DNA of 64,000 nucleotides from positions 1 through 64,000 of the forward strand of contig JACNKX010000149.1 of NCBI GenBank assembly GCA_014381825.1. Direction: 5' to 3'. Below, one piece after another: positions 37,948-47,019 of the stretch (the first letter of the stretch is position 1; each line of letters starts with the position of its first letter). The position numbers were made by a program, and so were the translations under genes. The notes under the pieces were generated by a model that saw only the letters and a list, made by a program, of their open reading frames with translations, was not told the DNA's origin and did no database searches. Origin of the DNA: Planctomycetota bacterium (GTDB lineage: Bacteria > Planctomycetota > Planctomycetia > Pirellulales > Pirellulaceae).

Positions 37948-38200
37948 GAATCGTTGGGTTAGCGCATCGCTAACGGACTTGCCTCCCTCTCTCCACGCGC
38001 TCTTTCTGGATTCTTATTTCGAATCAGATTTTCTGGCTCCAATTCGTGGCATCGGATTTTGATCTTGCATAAAATAGCTTCGACGCGGGCCAGGCTTGGC
38101 GTTCGTACTGAATGCTTGTCCACGCAACGCCAATGCAACTAGGAACATCGTAACGGCCACTACCCTGTCGGGTGTGGTTCCAGGAGGAGAGCGCCCTGTT

Positions 38201-41200
38201 ATGAGCAAGCCCAAGCCGAATCGGCGACACAGCCGACCAATCTCTCGGTACGCGCGGCCCCGAGTATTTTCCAGACGTCGCGCGTTACAGATGGAATCAC
38301 TCCAGGAACGAGCCATGTTGGCGAGCGACTTGGCAATATTTGACTTCGCGGAAGGTGAAGGCGAAGACTCGTTGCTCGCGGTAACGTTGGATGCTGTGAA
38401 TCCTGAGACGTTTCAGCCGCTGTCCGAACTCCATCAAGGCGAAGAGTTCGTCCTGCTCGCGTCCGTCGAAGATCTGCGCCCGAACGGTTCCGGAGTTTTC
38501 GGGGCTTATCTTGACTTGTTGTATCCGTCGAGTTTTTTTACTGCGGCGGGAAACACACCGCTCGTTTACGGAAGCGGATTTGGCAATGGACGCTCTGGTG
38601 AAGTGTTGAATGGAGTGGTCGATGAATTGGGCACTTTCGCCGCGAGTACGAATCCACCCGGGCCAAGCACGCAGCCATTGGCGGGTATCCGGCTCGTCGC
38701 GACACAAGTGGGCGAAGTTCAGTTTTCGTCGAACGCTGCGGACGAATCACCAGCGCACGACATTCTGCTCTTCGACCGTGATGATCCGGTTTCAACGGAT
38801 CTTGTTAGGTACGGAGGTCTATCGCTCCAGATATTGGCTCCCTTGCCTGAAGCGACGGTTGACGCCATCGCCGATACACAAGCTGTGAATGAGAATAGCA
38901 CGGAGAATCTCTTCGCGGTCTTGGAAAACGATAAGAATACGACCGGCAGCCCACTGGTTATCACTGGTGTCGATGCCGCGACCGCACACGGCGACGTCAC
39001 AATCGCGAATAACGGTAGTTTGCTTGTCTATACGCCGGATCGAGGCTTCGTTGGGACAGATCAATTCACCTATACGGTTGCGGCTGGTGGTGAGCAGGAT
39101 TCGACGAACGTCACCGTCGAAGTCCAGCGAGTTGTCTCGCAGGAAGATCGTGTTGCTTACGACTTGGAGATCACGGACTCGGCGGGGAACCCGGTTTCGG
39201 CGGTCACAGTTGGCGACGACTTCGTTTTACACGTCTCTGCCGCAGATCTCCGCGATGTTCCAGCGGGTGTATTCGCAGCCTATTTAGATGTCATCTACAC
39301 GTCCGGTGCCGCCGACGTTACCGGGCCAATAACTTACGGTTCCAGCTATGCCAACGGTCAGCGCGGCGACGTTTCCGAGCCAGGCGAGATCGACGAAGTG
39401 GGAGCGTTTGCAGGTTCCACGCCGCTCGGTGGCGGCGGATTCGAAGTGTTTCAGATCCCGTTCCAAGCTACGTCCCCGGGCCGTGTGATTTTCGAAGCTG
39501 ATCCAGCCGATGATGTCCCCAATAGCGAAACGCTGTTGTACGACATCGACGCCGCCGTCGCGCTTGAAGACATTCGCTTTGGTCGAGTGGCTCTTACCGT
39601 CTTGCCGGCGGTTGTGGCTGTTGACGACACGTACGAACTGCAATTCGGTGGTTCGGCTCAGGTGTTCGCTGTTCTGGAAAACGATGTCAATTTCGGTAGC
39701 GGCACGTTAAGTGTTGTGTCAGTCGATGATTCTGGGTTGATTGGAGAAGTCGCGATCACGCCGGACGGACGGAGTGTGAGCTACACGCCGGCGGCTGGAT
39801 TCGGGGGCAGCGAGCAATTCCATTACACGATCTCGGGACCCGCCGGATCAAGTACCGCAGAAGTGACAGTTCATGTGCAACCGAACACGTCCGGCGATGA
39901 CGCGCTCGGCATTCGACTGGCCGCGACCGACTTGCAAGGAAACGTGATCTCGACGGTGGCCGCCGGACAAGAGTTTCTACTACAGGCATTCGTTCAGGAT
40001 ATTCGAGGCGAAGGCGCGAACCGTGGCGTTTATGCGACGTACTTCGACCTGCTCTATGAGCGAACTGGTGTCCATCCTGTTCAAACGCAAGTTAGCCCGG
40101 TTGGTCCCGTGATCGAGTTTGGACAGAACTATCAAAACGGTGTCCGCGGTGACGCCGCTGTTCCCGGGCTCTTTAATGAGATCGGTGCGTTTCAAACGGG
40201 TACAACACCGCTTGGAACGAGCGAATCTTTACTCTTTTCGGCCCGTTTCCAAGCCGCTCCTTCGCGAGGCGAATCCGATACGTTCGAGCTCTTCGAAGAT
40301 GGTGAAGCCGCGCTGCCGGTACTCAATAACGATATTCCGAATTCTGGGATGACCACTTTCCGTTCTGATCCGGCTGACGAGTTGCCGGTGTCGGACGCGC
40401 TGTTCTATGATCCCGTGCAATCAGTTCCGTACGATGAGATTCGATATGGCAATGCGACCATCGAAATCTCGACGGGAAGCGGAGCCGCAATTTCCGCCGT
40501 CAGTTCGACCAGCGCCGGCGGCACTGTTTCGATCGACGCCAGCGGGACATCGCTTCTCTACGAACCGGCTCGAAACTTCAATGGGGTCGAGACATTTACA
40601 TACACGCTCGACGGAGGATCGCCCGTTGAAGTGTCTGTCAACGTATTGCCCGTCAACGATGCGCCTGTGGCAGCAAGTGACACCTATCGAGCACGCGAGA
40701 ATCGGGTCTTGACGGTGGGCGCGAATGTCGGCGTTGCAGCGAACGATACAGATGTCGATCATGATGCGCTAGAAGCCTCGCTCCTAAACGACACATCGAA
40801 CGGGACGTTGCAGTTGGCTGCTGACGGCTCGTTCACCTACGCTCCCGACGAAGGTTTTCTTGGGCTTGATAGCTTCACTTACAGAGTGACGGATGGTCAA
40901 CTCGAATCTCTCGCCGCGACCGTCGAGATCGAGGTTGTGCCGCGTCCAGTGAGTATCCGATTGGAGGCCGTTGGCGAAAATGGCGAGCCGATAGGCGAGG
41001 TTGTGGCCGATGAAGTGTTGATCGTTCGCACGTTGGTGCAAGATTTGAGATCCGCAAGCGACGCTCAGTTGGGGCTCGGTGCGGTGTACTTGGATATCGC
41101 CTACGATGTCGACGATATCACGCCTGCAACATCAACGGATGGCCCTCTGGGGCTCGAGATCGAATTCAGTTCAGCCTATCAAAATGGCATTGGAGGTGAA

Positions 41201-42235
41201 TTGTTGCCGGAGGGTAAATTGAACGATATTGGCGCATTTCAAGGAGATTTCCAGGCACTCGGAGGCGACGAGTTGGAGTTGTTCACAGCCGCCTTTAATG
41301 TGAAAGGACCGCGAGCGATTGACGATTCATTCACGGTTGCGGAAGGCGCCTTGGTCAATCACTTGAACGCGTTGGATAACGAGCGTGATATTCGATGGAA
41401 CGTTACGCTTGACGCCCAACATGCTTCGAACAGCCCGGTTGCCGACGTTGCGTACCTTGATCCCGCCGAAGCCGTCCCAGAAGAAGACATCCGCTACCGT
41501 GACATCACACTTGGAGTTCGCAATGGGGCTTTGACGATCCAATCCGTTGGCGAGACGGTGAGTGGTGCCGCAGTTTCGATTCAGGCGAATGGCGTTATCG
41601 ACTACCAACCGGTCGCCGGATTCCTTGGGCAAGATTCATTCACTTACACCATTGCCGACAGTCTAGGTCGCACGAGTACGGCCACGATAACTGTTCAAGT
41701 AGCTGCCTCTTGGCAGAACCCAGTCCAGCCAACGGACGTTAATGGCGACGGAGACGACTCGCCACTCGATGCGCTGATCATCATCAATGTACTGAACACG
41801 TTGGGTGCTCATGAACTCGGTGACGGCGTGATCACAGCGTTTCTGGACGTCAATGGCGATGGCGTCGTTTCCCCGATCGATGCACTTTTAGTCATTAATC
41901 GGCTCATTTTGAGTGCGATCTCGGGCGAAGGCGAGCTTGGTTCGAAAGCGGTCGATGCACCGGTCCTCGCTTTCGACTCACCGGCGAGAACTCCACTTAT
42001 TGCAATGGATGTGATGGCGAGCAGCGTGGTTAGCGCTCCTGATGCAATTACGGAATTGCCCGAGCAAGTCGCCGTACTCTCGAAGTTCGAGCGCGCGTAT
42101 CCTGAGGCGTCCGGTTTGACAACACGTCCAAGAGCCGATCGCCCCCTTTCCGGAGACTCTGCGGAAGATGAGTTGCGTGGCTTGCTAGAGACGCTCGCGG
42201 AAGATATAGCACCCCGTTGGGATGCTTTTTCTTGA
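38201..42235 (+). CDS. LEPR-type protein with cohesin-like and cadherin-like modules and dockerins
   Basis: I start at the ATG at 38201 (1344 residues), just after an AGGAGG, where the basic N-terminus MSKPKPNRRHSRP begins; the frame is open upstream to a TTG at 38096 but nothing supports it. The LEPR-like motif is MESLQERAMLAS (31-42). Four cohesin-like modules follow, recognisable by VEDLR/AYLDLLY, a YQNGxxG turn, (N)DE(I/V)GAF and a DPADE..P...LL(Y/F)D end. They alternate with cadherin-like Ig domains (VLENDKN..., GFxGxDxFTYTI). In modules 3 and 4 the first half of a cadherin-like domain is embedded in the cohesin-like module. The C-terminus has a dockerin pair (TDVNGDGDDSPLDALIIINV; LDVNGDGVVSPIDALLVINR) and an acidic tail ending EDIAPRWDAFS. 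A likely role is cell-surface scaffolding. A hairpin GTTAGCG/CGCTAAC at 37958-37974 lies in the leader. Confidence 0.87.
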   Translation: MSKPKPNRRHSRPISRYARPRVFSRRRALQMESLQERAMLASDLAIFDFAEGEGEDSLLAVTLDAVNPETFQPLSELHQGEEFVLLASVEDLRPNGSGVFGAYLDLLYPSSFFTAAGNTPLVYGSGFGNGRSGEVLNGVVDELGTFAASTNPPGPSTQPLAGIRLVATQVGEVQFSSNAADESPAHDILLFDRDDPVSTDLVRYGGLSLQILAPLPEATVDAIADTQAVNENSTENLFAVLENDKNTTGSPLVITGVDAATAHGDVTIANNGSLLVYTPDRGFVGTDQFTYTVAAGGEQDSTNVTVEVQRVVSQEDRVAYDLEITDSAGNPVSAVTVGDDFVLHVSAADLRDVPAGVFAAYLDVIYTSGAADVTGPITYGSSYANGQRGDVSEPGEIDEVGAFAGSTPLGGGGFEVFQIPFQATSPGRVIFEADPADDVPNSETLLYDIDAAVALEDIRFGRVALTVLPAVVAVDDTYELQFGGSAQVFAVLENDVNFGSGTLSVVSVDDSGLIGEVAITPDGRSVSYTPAAGFGGSEQFHYTISGPAGSSTAEVTVHVQPNTSGDDALGIRLAATDLQGNVISTVAAGQEFLLQAFVQDIRGEGANRGVYATYFDLLYERTGVHPVQTQVSPVGPVIEFGQNYQNGVRGDAAVPGLFNEIGAFQTGTTPLGTSESLLFSARFQAAPSRGESDTFELFEDGEAALPVLNNDIPNSGMTTFRSDPADELPVSDALFYDPVQSVPYDEIRYGNATIEISTGSGAAISAVSSTSAGGTVSIDASGTSLLYEPARNFNGVETFTYTLDGGSPVEVSVNVLPVNDAPVAASDTYRARENRVLTVGANVGVAANDTDVDHDALEASLLNDTSNGTLQLAADGSFTYAPDEGFLGLDSFTYRVTDGQLESLAATVEIEVVPRPVSIRLEAVGENGEPIGEVVADEVLIVRTLVQDLRSASDAQLGLGAVYLDIAYDVDDITPATSTDGPLGLEIEFSSAYQNGIGGELLPEGKLNDIGAFQGDFQALGGDELELFTAAFNVKGPRAIDDSFTVAEGALVNHLNALDNERDIRWNVTLDAQHASNSPVADVAYLDPAEAVPEEDIRYRDITLGVRNGALTIQSVGETVSGAAVSIQANGVIDYQPVAGFLGQDSFTYTIADSLGRTSTATITVQVAASWQNPVQPTDVNGDGDDSPLDALIIINVLNTLGAHELGDGVITAFLDVNGDGVVSPIDALLVINRLILSAISGEGELGSKAVDAPVLAFDSPARTPLIAMDVMASSVVSAPDAITELPEQVAVLSKFERAYPEASGLTTRPRADRPLSGDSAEDELRGLLETLAEDIAPRWDAFS
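38374..41520 (+). repeat. Four cohesin-like modules
   Basis: Modules at about 38374-38840, 39150-39607, 39906-40470 and 40950-41520 share the same order of motifs: (L/I)xxxVEDLR, (G/A)VYxxYxDLLY, FGxxYQNGxRG, xxNE(I/V)GAF, DPADE and (E/D)(D/E)IRYG. They are clearly homologous at protein level. The fold assignment to cohesin is my inference from the pattern and the co-occurring dockerins. Confidence 0.65.
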
Positions 42236-42689
42236 CTCGCCGTACCAGCCGATATAACCGGCAGACTCGATCGAGGTGTTCTAGGGACAGCTCTTCCTAG
42301 CCGAGATCGACCCACCAATCCGCCACAATTCCGTTCGGATTCCATTGGATATTTGTGTTGGAATGGGTATGCTAGGTGGCTTGCGTCGGTGTGTTCCTGT
42401 GGCAGAGGCGACCATCACAGTCGTTTGTTAATGGGGTAAATAGGTTGTTTGAGACGGATTTGTTCCGTAAGTCGCAAATTATTTGCAAACGTCAGAATTC
42501 CTGACTACTCTGGACTTTAACTCTGCGGGAACTAGTTTTACCTCCGTCTTTGAGCCCCCTTCTCATTAAAGGTCACTACACGACTGGTAATAGTGGTTGT
42601 TTAGTGATCGAGGAGTTCGCCGGCGACGGCTGTCACGTACAGGTTTTCTGCCTCAAACCTCAAAAGCGATAGGTTTATTTGTAGGAAAA
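42236..42689. other. 454-bp intergenic region before the fourth LEPR gene
   Basis: No gene is seen. The second half (42420-42690) is AT-rich for this genome and holds a perfect 13-base palindrome GCAAATTATTTGC at 42474-42486. It probably carries the promoter and a long leader of the next gene. An upstream in-frame TTG at 42597 exists but the first codons after it look like leader sequence. Confidence 0.5.
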
Positions 42690-45600
42690 ATGAGCAAACA
42701 TATGAACAAGCTAAGTCGCCGATTCAGTGGTAATTGGGCCAAGATGTTACAAAACTCGCGCAAGCGTCAACAACGTCGGCGTCTAATGGCAGAGCCATTG
42801 GAAGATCGCCGGTTGTTGGCCGTCGACATCAACGCGTTCCATAACTACCAACATCCGACGGATACCAATCAGGACGAGGCAGTTTCGCCGCTCGACGCAC
42901 TGGTTGTGATCAACCATATCAACGGTGCATCGGGACTCGCGGAAGGTGACGGTGCTCCCGGGAATTCGGTAATGAAGCCGGACGTCAATGGTGACGGTTT
43001 TGTCAGCCCATTAGATGTTCTGAATGTCATCAACGACCTCGCCGAGGGTGAAGCGGGTAATGTCGTCACATTCAGCCATCAAGCCACTAACGTAGCGGGC
43101 GATCCAATCACGACCGTGAGCGTCGGCCAGACGTTCGTCTTCCAGACGCTCGTCGAAGATACGCGAGCGAGCGCACAAGGTCTCTTTGCTGCCTACTTTG
43201 ATTTGGATTACAACGAGAGCCTCGTTGGGGTCAATGAACGCGAGTCACAGACCGTTCAGCTCTCTGCAATTCCAAGTGCGCTTAACGCACAGAGAGGTAA
43301 TCCAACGGTCTCATTCCGATTGAGTCTTAACGGTAACGCCACGGCACCCATTGAGCTTCTCAAGGAAATCAAAGTTACAGATACTTTCTTTGTCACGGAT
43401 GCGAACTCTGTTGCACTGAACAATGCCGGTGCAGTGCAGAACGCATTGTTGGGCTTGCCGGGCGTTAATCCTGGCGATATCGAAGTCGTGCCATTGACCG
43501 GTGGTACTGTCAACGGTGGATTCTCGCTCAACTTTGAAGTGAAGTTTGGGGGGCAGTTTGCAGGGACGGACGTGAACAAGCTCGTTCCCTCCGAGGTTCA
43601 ATTGACGAGTGCGGCGTCCGGAACGACGACACCGACAGTCACCGTTTTCAATACGAGTGACGAGTTGCTGGTGCCGACTCTCGCACAGCTGCAGGTAGAT
43701 GAACCTACGACGACGCAGCAAGATCGTGACGCGCTGGTCGCTCGAAGTGAAGCAACGCGATGGTTCACGTTTGCGTTCCCGAAGTTTTCGAGTGGACATA
43801 GTGGCGGACATGGGACCCTCAGCGGCCCGAACGCGATCATTGACGAACTTGGTGCGTTCACGTCCAATCAAACTCCAGGTGACGGTACACCTGAAGTTCT
43901 CGTTGAAGTGCAGTTCACGGCACTGGCTGGCGGATCGGCGATGTTTATTGGCAATCCAGCAGACCAGGCACCAGATCATGACGTGCTCGTATTCGGACTC
44001 GACAATGCGGTCAGTACCGCTGACATTGGCTTTATGCCTTTGACCTTATCGGTTGTGAGCGATATCACAGCAGAGGCCGACTCGGGCAGCGTTAATGAAA
44101 ACGCTGGGCCGATTTTCATCAACGTCTTGGCCAATGACAGTATCAGCACTGGCAGCGGACCGACGATCACGAATCCCATTCCCACCACTTCCGCAAACGG
44201 CGGCACTGTGGCACAGTCTGGCAACAATGGGTTCAATTACACCCCGGCTACCAACTTTAACGGCACGGACACCTTCAACTACACGATCACAAACGGTTCG
44301 ACCACTGCCAGCGCGACTGTGACCGTGACCGTCAACCCAGTCGACGACGCCCCCGTGATCTCGGGTCCGACAGCCACTTCTACTAATGAAGATACGACAC
44401 TCGCTCTTAGTGGGTTCTCGATTGTCGATTCCGACAGTAATAACATTAGCGTCACACTGACAGCAAATGGCGCGCTAAGTCAGACATCCTTCTCGGGAAC
44501 GCCGAGCCAAGTCACGAACACACTTAACAGCGTGACCTACACGCCACTGTCCAATTCCACCGCATCGGACACGATCTCTATTAGCGCCAGTGACTCAAAC
44601 TCGTCGGATAGCCATACGGTCAACATCACGATCAATCCGATTAATGACCCGCCAGTTAACACCTTCCCCGGACCAGCGAGTTTGTTTAATACGGAAACCC
44701 TCGCTTTTACATCGAACGAGTTTCAGGTTTCCGACGTTGACGCCAGCACGCTGGAGGTGACTCTGAGCGTTGGCCAAGGCACCGTTTCATTAGGCACGAC
44801 CAGCGGTCTGCAGGTTAGCGGAAACAACTCGACGTCGCTGACTGCGACCGGCTCGATTTCCAATCTCAACACCAGTCTCAATAGCTTGCTTTACGATCCA
44901 ATCGATACATTCATCGGGACGGACACACTCACAATGACGACCAGTGATCTCGGTGCGACGGGTAGCGGTGGGACGCTGACGGATACGGACACAGTGTCGC
45001 TGACCGTTGCTCCGCCACAAGTTCCGTTTGCTGCCTCGGATACATACCACGCGGATGAAGGGACCGGATCATTCGTGCTGAGTCCCAATCCGTTAAGCAA
45101 CGATCTCATGGATCCAGGGGCGACATTGAACGTTAGTGGCGGGATTGTTGACGGGACGAACAATCAGGGTGGAAGTCTAAGTTTCAGCAACGGCAACTTC
45201 ACTTACACACCACCGTCGAACGTCGATTTCTTTGGCACCGAGACCTTTACCTACACGATCGTCCAGGATCCAGCGCCAAGCAGCACTGGAGACACGAGCG
45301 ATTCCGGCACCATCACGATTGAGATCCAGCCGATTAATGATGGACCGGTCAACTCCTTGGGCGGTTCGCCGATCAGCACCTCGCCGACCGTTACCGGTAG
45401 CGAAGACAACGTCTTGGCATTCAGCAGTTCCAATGCCTTGACCATTAGCGATATCGACGCCGGCACGGGAGACGTCACTGTCACGTTGACGGTCAACAGC
45501 GGCACGCTGAACGTGACCAATACCGGCGGAGTGCAAGGCAACAGTAGTGGCCAACTCACGATTGATGGTACGGTCTCGCAAGTCAACAACACGCTGGGTG

Positions 45601-46901
45601 GTCTGACTTACACGCCGCAAGACGACTTCTTTGGGGATGATTCACTGGTGATCAACACCAATGACAATGGCAATACCGGTGCGACTGCGCTCTCCGACAA
45701 CGACACCGTGAACATCACGATCAGCCCCATCAACGATGCCCCCACCTTGGTCGTGCCAGGCAAGCAATCGTTCTTTACGGATTTCGATAATCGCTTCTCA
45801 TCCGATCCAGCTCCGTTCTCAATTAACGATATTGATGCCGGCACCGAAGATGTTCAGGTTGATTTGACGATTGCCGATGGCACATTAACGATCGGCAGTA
45901 CCTCGGGCGTGACGGTAACGCCGAATCCAGGCGGCAGCAACGGCATCCGCATTACGGGGTCGGTATCGAACATTAACAACGCGTTGGCCAGTGGTCTCGA
46001 CTTCAGATCCGGCACGCCGAGTAGTAGCAATCCTCTTACGGCAGTCGTGAATGACTTGGCCAACACCGGCAGCGGCAATCAGCTGACGGCGTCGGCCACA
46101 GTGGATGTTGAAGTCCTTGACTTCGTGCCCGTCGATATCATTGGACGAGTGTTCGTCGACGACAATGCCGACGGACAGAAGGATAGCAACGAACCGGCGA
46201 TTGAAGGCGTTGATGTAACACTCACCGGTACCGACTTCCAGGGTAACAACGTCAGCATAACAGTCACCACAAACGCGCTAGGCAATTACTCGTTCCTTAA
46301 TCTTCGGCCCAACGCCGAGGGTCAACCATACACGATCACTCAGGAACAGCCCGTCTTCATTCAAAATGGACAGGGCGACAGCGATCAGGCGACGATCGAC
46401 CTGGATGTTAACGGAAACGTCATCGTCAGAAGCGGAGCGCTCAACTTCTCTGAAGCCGGCTTTGTTCCCGAGTTCGCGGATGTATGGAGATTATTCTCCT
46501 TGTCCGAAGAGGCACCGAATAATTCGGGAATTCTATTCGGCATGCAGGGTGCTCAAGAATGGTCGATGTTCCTCGGCTCCGGTTGGGACATGACGCGTTA
46601 TGGTAACGCCCGCTTCACGCCCGGACAGGACGGTAATTCCGGTGTGTTGACTGTCTTTGATAGTCAAGCTGGCGAAGACCGCACCGCGAATGTATCGACC
46701 CAGTCTGGCACGTTGAGTTACCGCGGCACCGGTTCGGATCGCGTCTATCGAATCATCGGCGGATCGTCGTTGCTGGGAACTGTCACCAATGGGGCAAATC
46801 CAGAAGGCGAGAGCGATGACGAGACCAAAGCTGATGCCACGAAAGATGGAGCCACTTACGCCTCTGGAGTTGATGCACTCTTCGCAAGTGGCGGGCTGTA
46901 G
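42690..46901 (+). CDS. LEPR-type protein with N-terminal dockerins, cohesin-like and cadherin-like repeats, SdrD-B-like domain
   Basis: The ATG at 42690 (about 1403 residues) has AGGA three bases upstream; ATG 42702 is a close alternative. The basic N-terminus leads to MAEPLEDRRLLAVD (33-46). Unusually, the dockerin pair follows at once (about 58-119: TDTNQDEAVSPLDALVVINH; PDVNGDGFVSPLDVLNVIND). Next comes a cohesin-like module (VEDTRASAQGLFAAYFDLDY ... IIDELGAF) split by an insert of about 173 residues, then about six cadherin-like domains rich in Ser, Thr and Asn (NEDTTLALSGF, NFNGTDTFNYTI, NDAP links), and an SdrD-B-like domain near 1148 (GRVFVDDNADGQKDSNEPAI). The tail ends SGVDALFASGGL, similar to the giant's tail. 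A likely role is a surface adhesin or scaffold. A strong terminator follows. Confidence 0.87.
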   Translation: MSKHMNKLSRRFSGNWAKMLQNSRKRQQRRRLMAEPLEDRRLLAVDINAFHNYQHPTDTNQDEAVSPLDALVVINHINGASGLAEGDGAPGNSVMKPDVNGDGFVSPLDVLNVINDLAEGEAGNVVTFSHQATNVAGDPITTVSVGQTFVFQTLVEDTRASAQGLFAAYFDLDYNESLVGVNERESQTVQLSAIPSALNAQRGNPTVSFRLSLNGNATAPIELLKEIKVTDTFFVTDANSVALNNAGAVQNALLGLPGVNPGDIEVVPLTGGTVNGGFSLNFEVKFGGQFAGTDVNKLVPSEVQLTSAASGTTTPTVTVFNTSDELLVPTLAQLQVDEPTTTQQDRDALVARSEATRWFTFAFPKFSSGHSGGHGTLSGPNAIIDELGAFTSNQTPGDGTPEVLVEVQFTALAGGSAMFIGNPADQAPDHDVLVFGLDNAVSTADIGFMPLTLSVVSDITAEADSGSVNENAGPIFINVLANDSISTGSGPTITNPIPTTSANGGTVAQSGNNGFNYTPATNFNGTDTFNYTITNGSTTASATVTVTVNPVDDAPVISGPTATSTNEDTTLALSGFSIVDSDSNNISVTLTANGALSQTSFSGTPSQVTNTLNSVTYTPLSNSTASDTISISASDSNSSDSHTVNITINPINDPPVNTFPGPASLFNTETLAFTSNEFQVSDVDASTLEVTLSVGQGTVSLGTTSGLQVSGNNSTSLTATGSISNLNTSLNSLLYDPIDTFIGTDTLTMTTSDLGATGSGGTLTDTDTVSLTVAPPQVPFAASDTYHADEGTGSFVLSPNPLSNDLMDPGATLNVSGGIVDGTNNQGGSLSFSNGNFTYTPPSNVDFFGTETFTYTIVQDPAPSSTGDTSDSGTITIEIQPINDGPVNSLGGSPISTSPTVTGSEDNVLAFSSSNALTISDIDAGTGDVTVTLTVNSGTLNVTNTGGVQGNSSGQLTIDGTVSQVNNTLGGLTYTPQDDFFGDDSLVINTNDNGNTGATALSDNDTVNITISPINDAPTLVVPGKQSFFTDFDNRFSSDPAPFSINDIDAGTEDVQVDLTIADGTLTIGSTSGVTVTPNPGGSNGIRITGSVSNINNALASGLDFRSGTPSSSNPLTAVVNDLANTGSGNQLTASATVDVEVLDFVPVDIIGRVFVDDNADGQKDSNEPAIEGVDVTLTGTDFQGNNVSITVTTNALGNYSFLNLRPNAEGQPYTITQEQPVFIQNGQGDSDQATIDLDVNGNVIVRSGALNFSEAGFVPEFADVWRLFSLSEEAPNNSGILFGMQGAQEWSMFLGSGWDMTRYGNARFTPGQDGNSGVLTVFDSQAGEDRTANVSTQSGTLSYRGTGSDRVYRIIGGSSLLGTVTNGANPEGESDDETKADATKDGATYASGVDALFASGGL

Positions 46902-46926
46902 TCGCTACGTCTGAATCTTAACAACG

Positions 46927-46967
46927 AAAAAGAGCCAGCCCTCGCTGAGAGCTGGCTCTTTGTTTTT
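46927..46967. terminator. Bidirectional rho-independent terminator
   Basis: AAGAGCCAGC (46930-46939) pairs with GCTGGCTCTT (46951-46960), with flanking A and T runs (AAAAAG before, TTTGTTTTT after) and an 11-base loop. It lies 26 bases after the stop of the fourth LEPR gene and before the end of the convergent BBP7 gene, so it can serve both. Confidence 0.9.
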
Positions 46968-47019
46968 CCCAACGATCTAGTTGCGAGCTGCGTTGGTTCG
47001 TGGACTGGTCGGCTGCCTA

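Noticed and set aside
42474-42486. Perfect 13-base palindrome GCAAATTATTTGC as an operator
   Set aside because: Single 6-1-6 palindromes are expected about fifteen times by chance in 64 kb; no second copy lies nearby. The same holds for 58778-58790.
16315-46901. RTX nonapeptide (GGxGxDxxx) repeats as type I secretion markers
   Set aside because: I looked for tandem GGxGxD arrays in the four LEPR proteins and saw none; the Asp-rich block at 29368-29517 has a different spacing.
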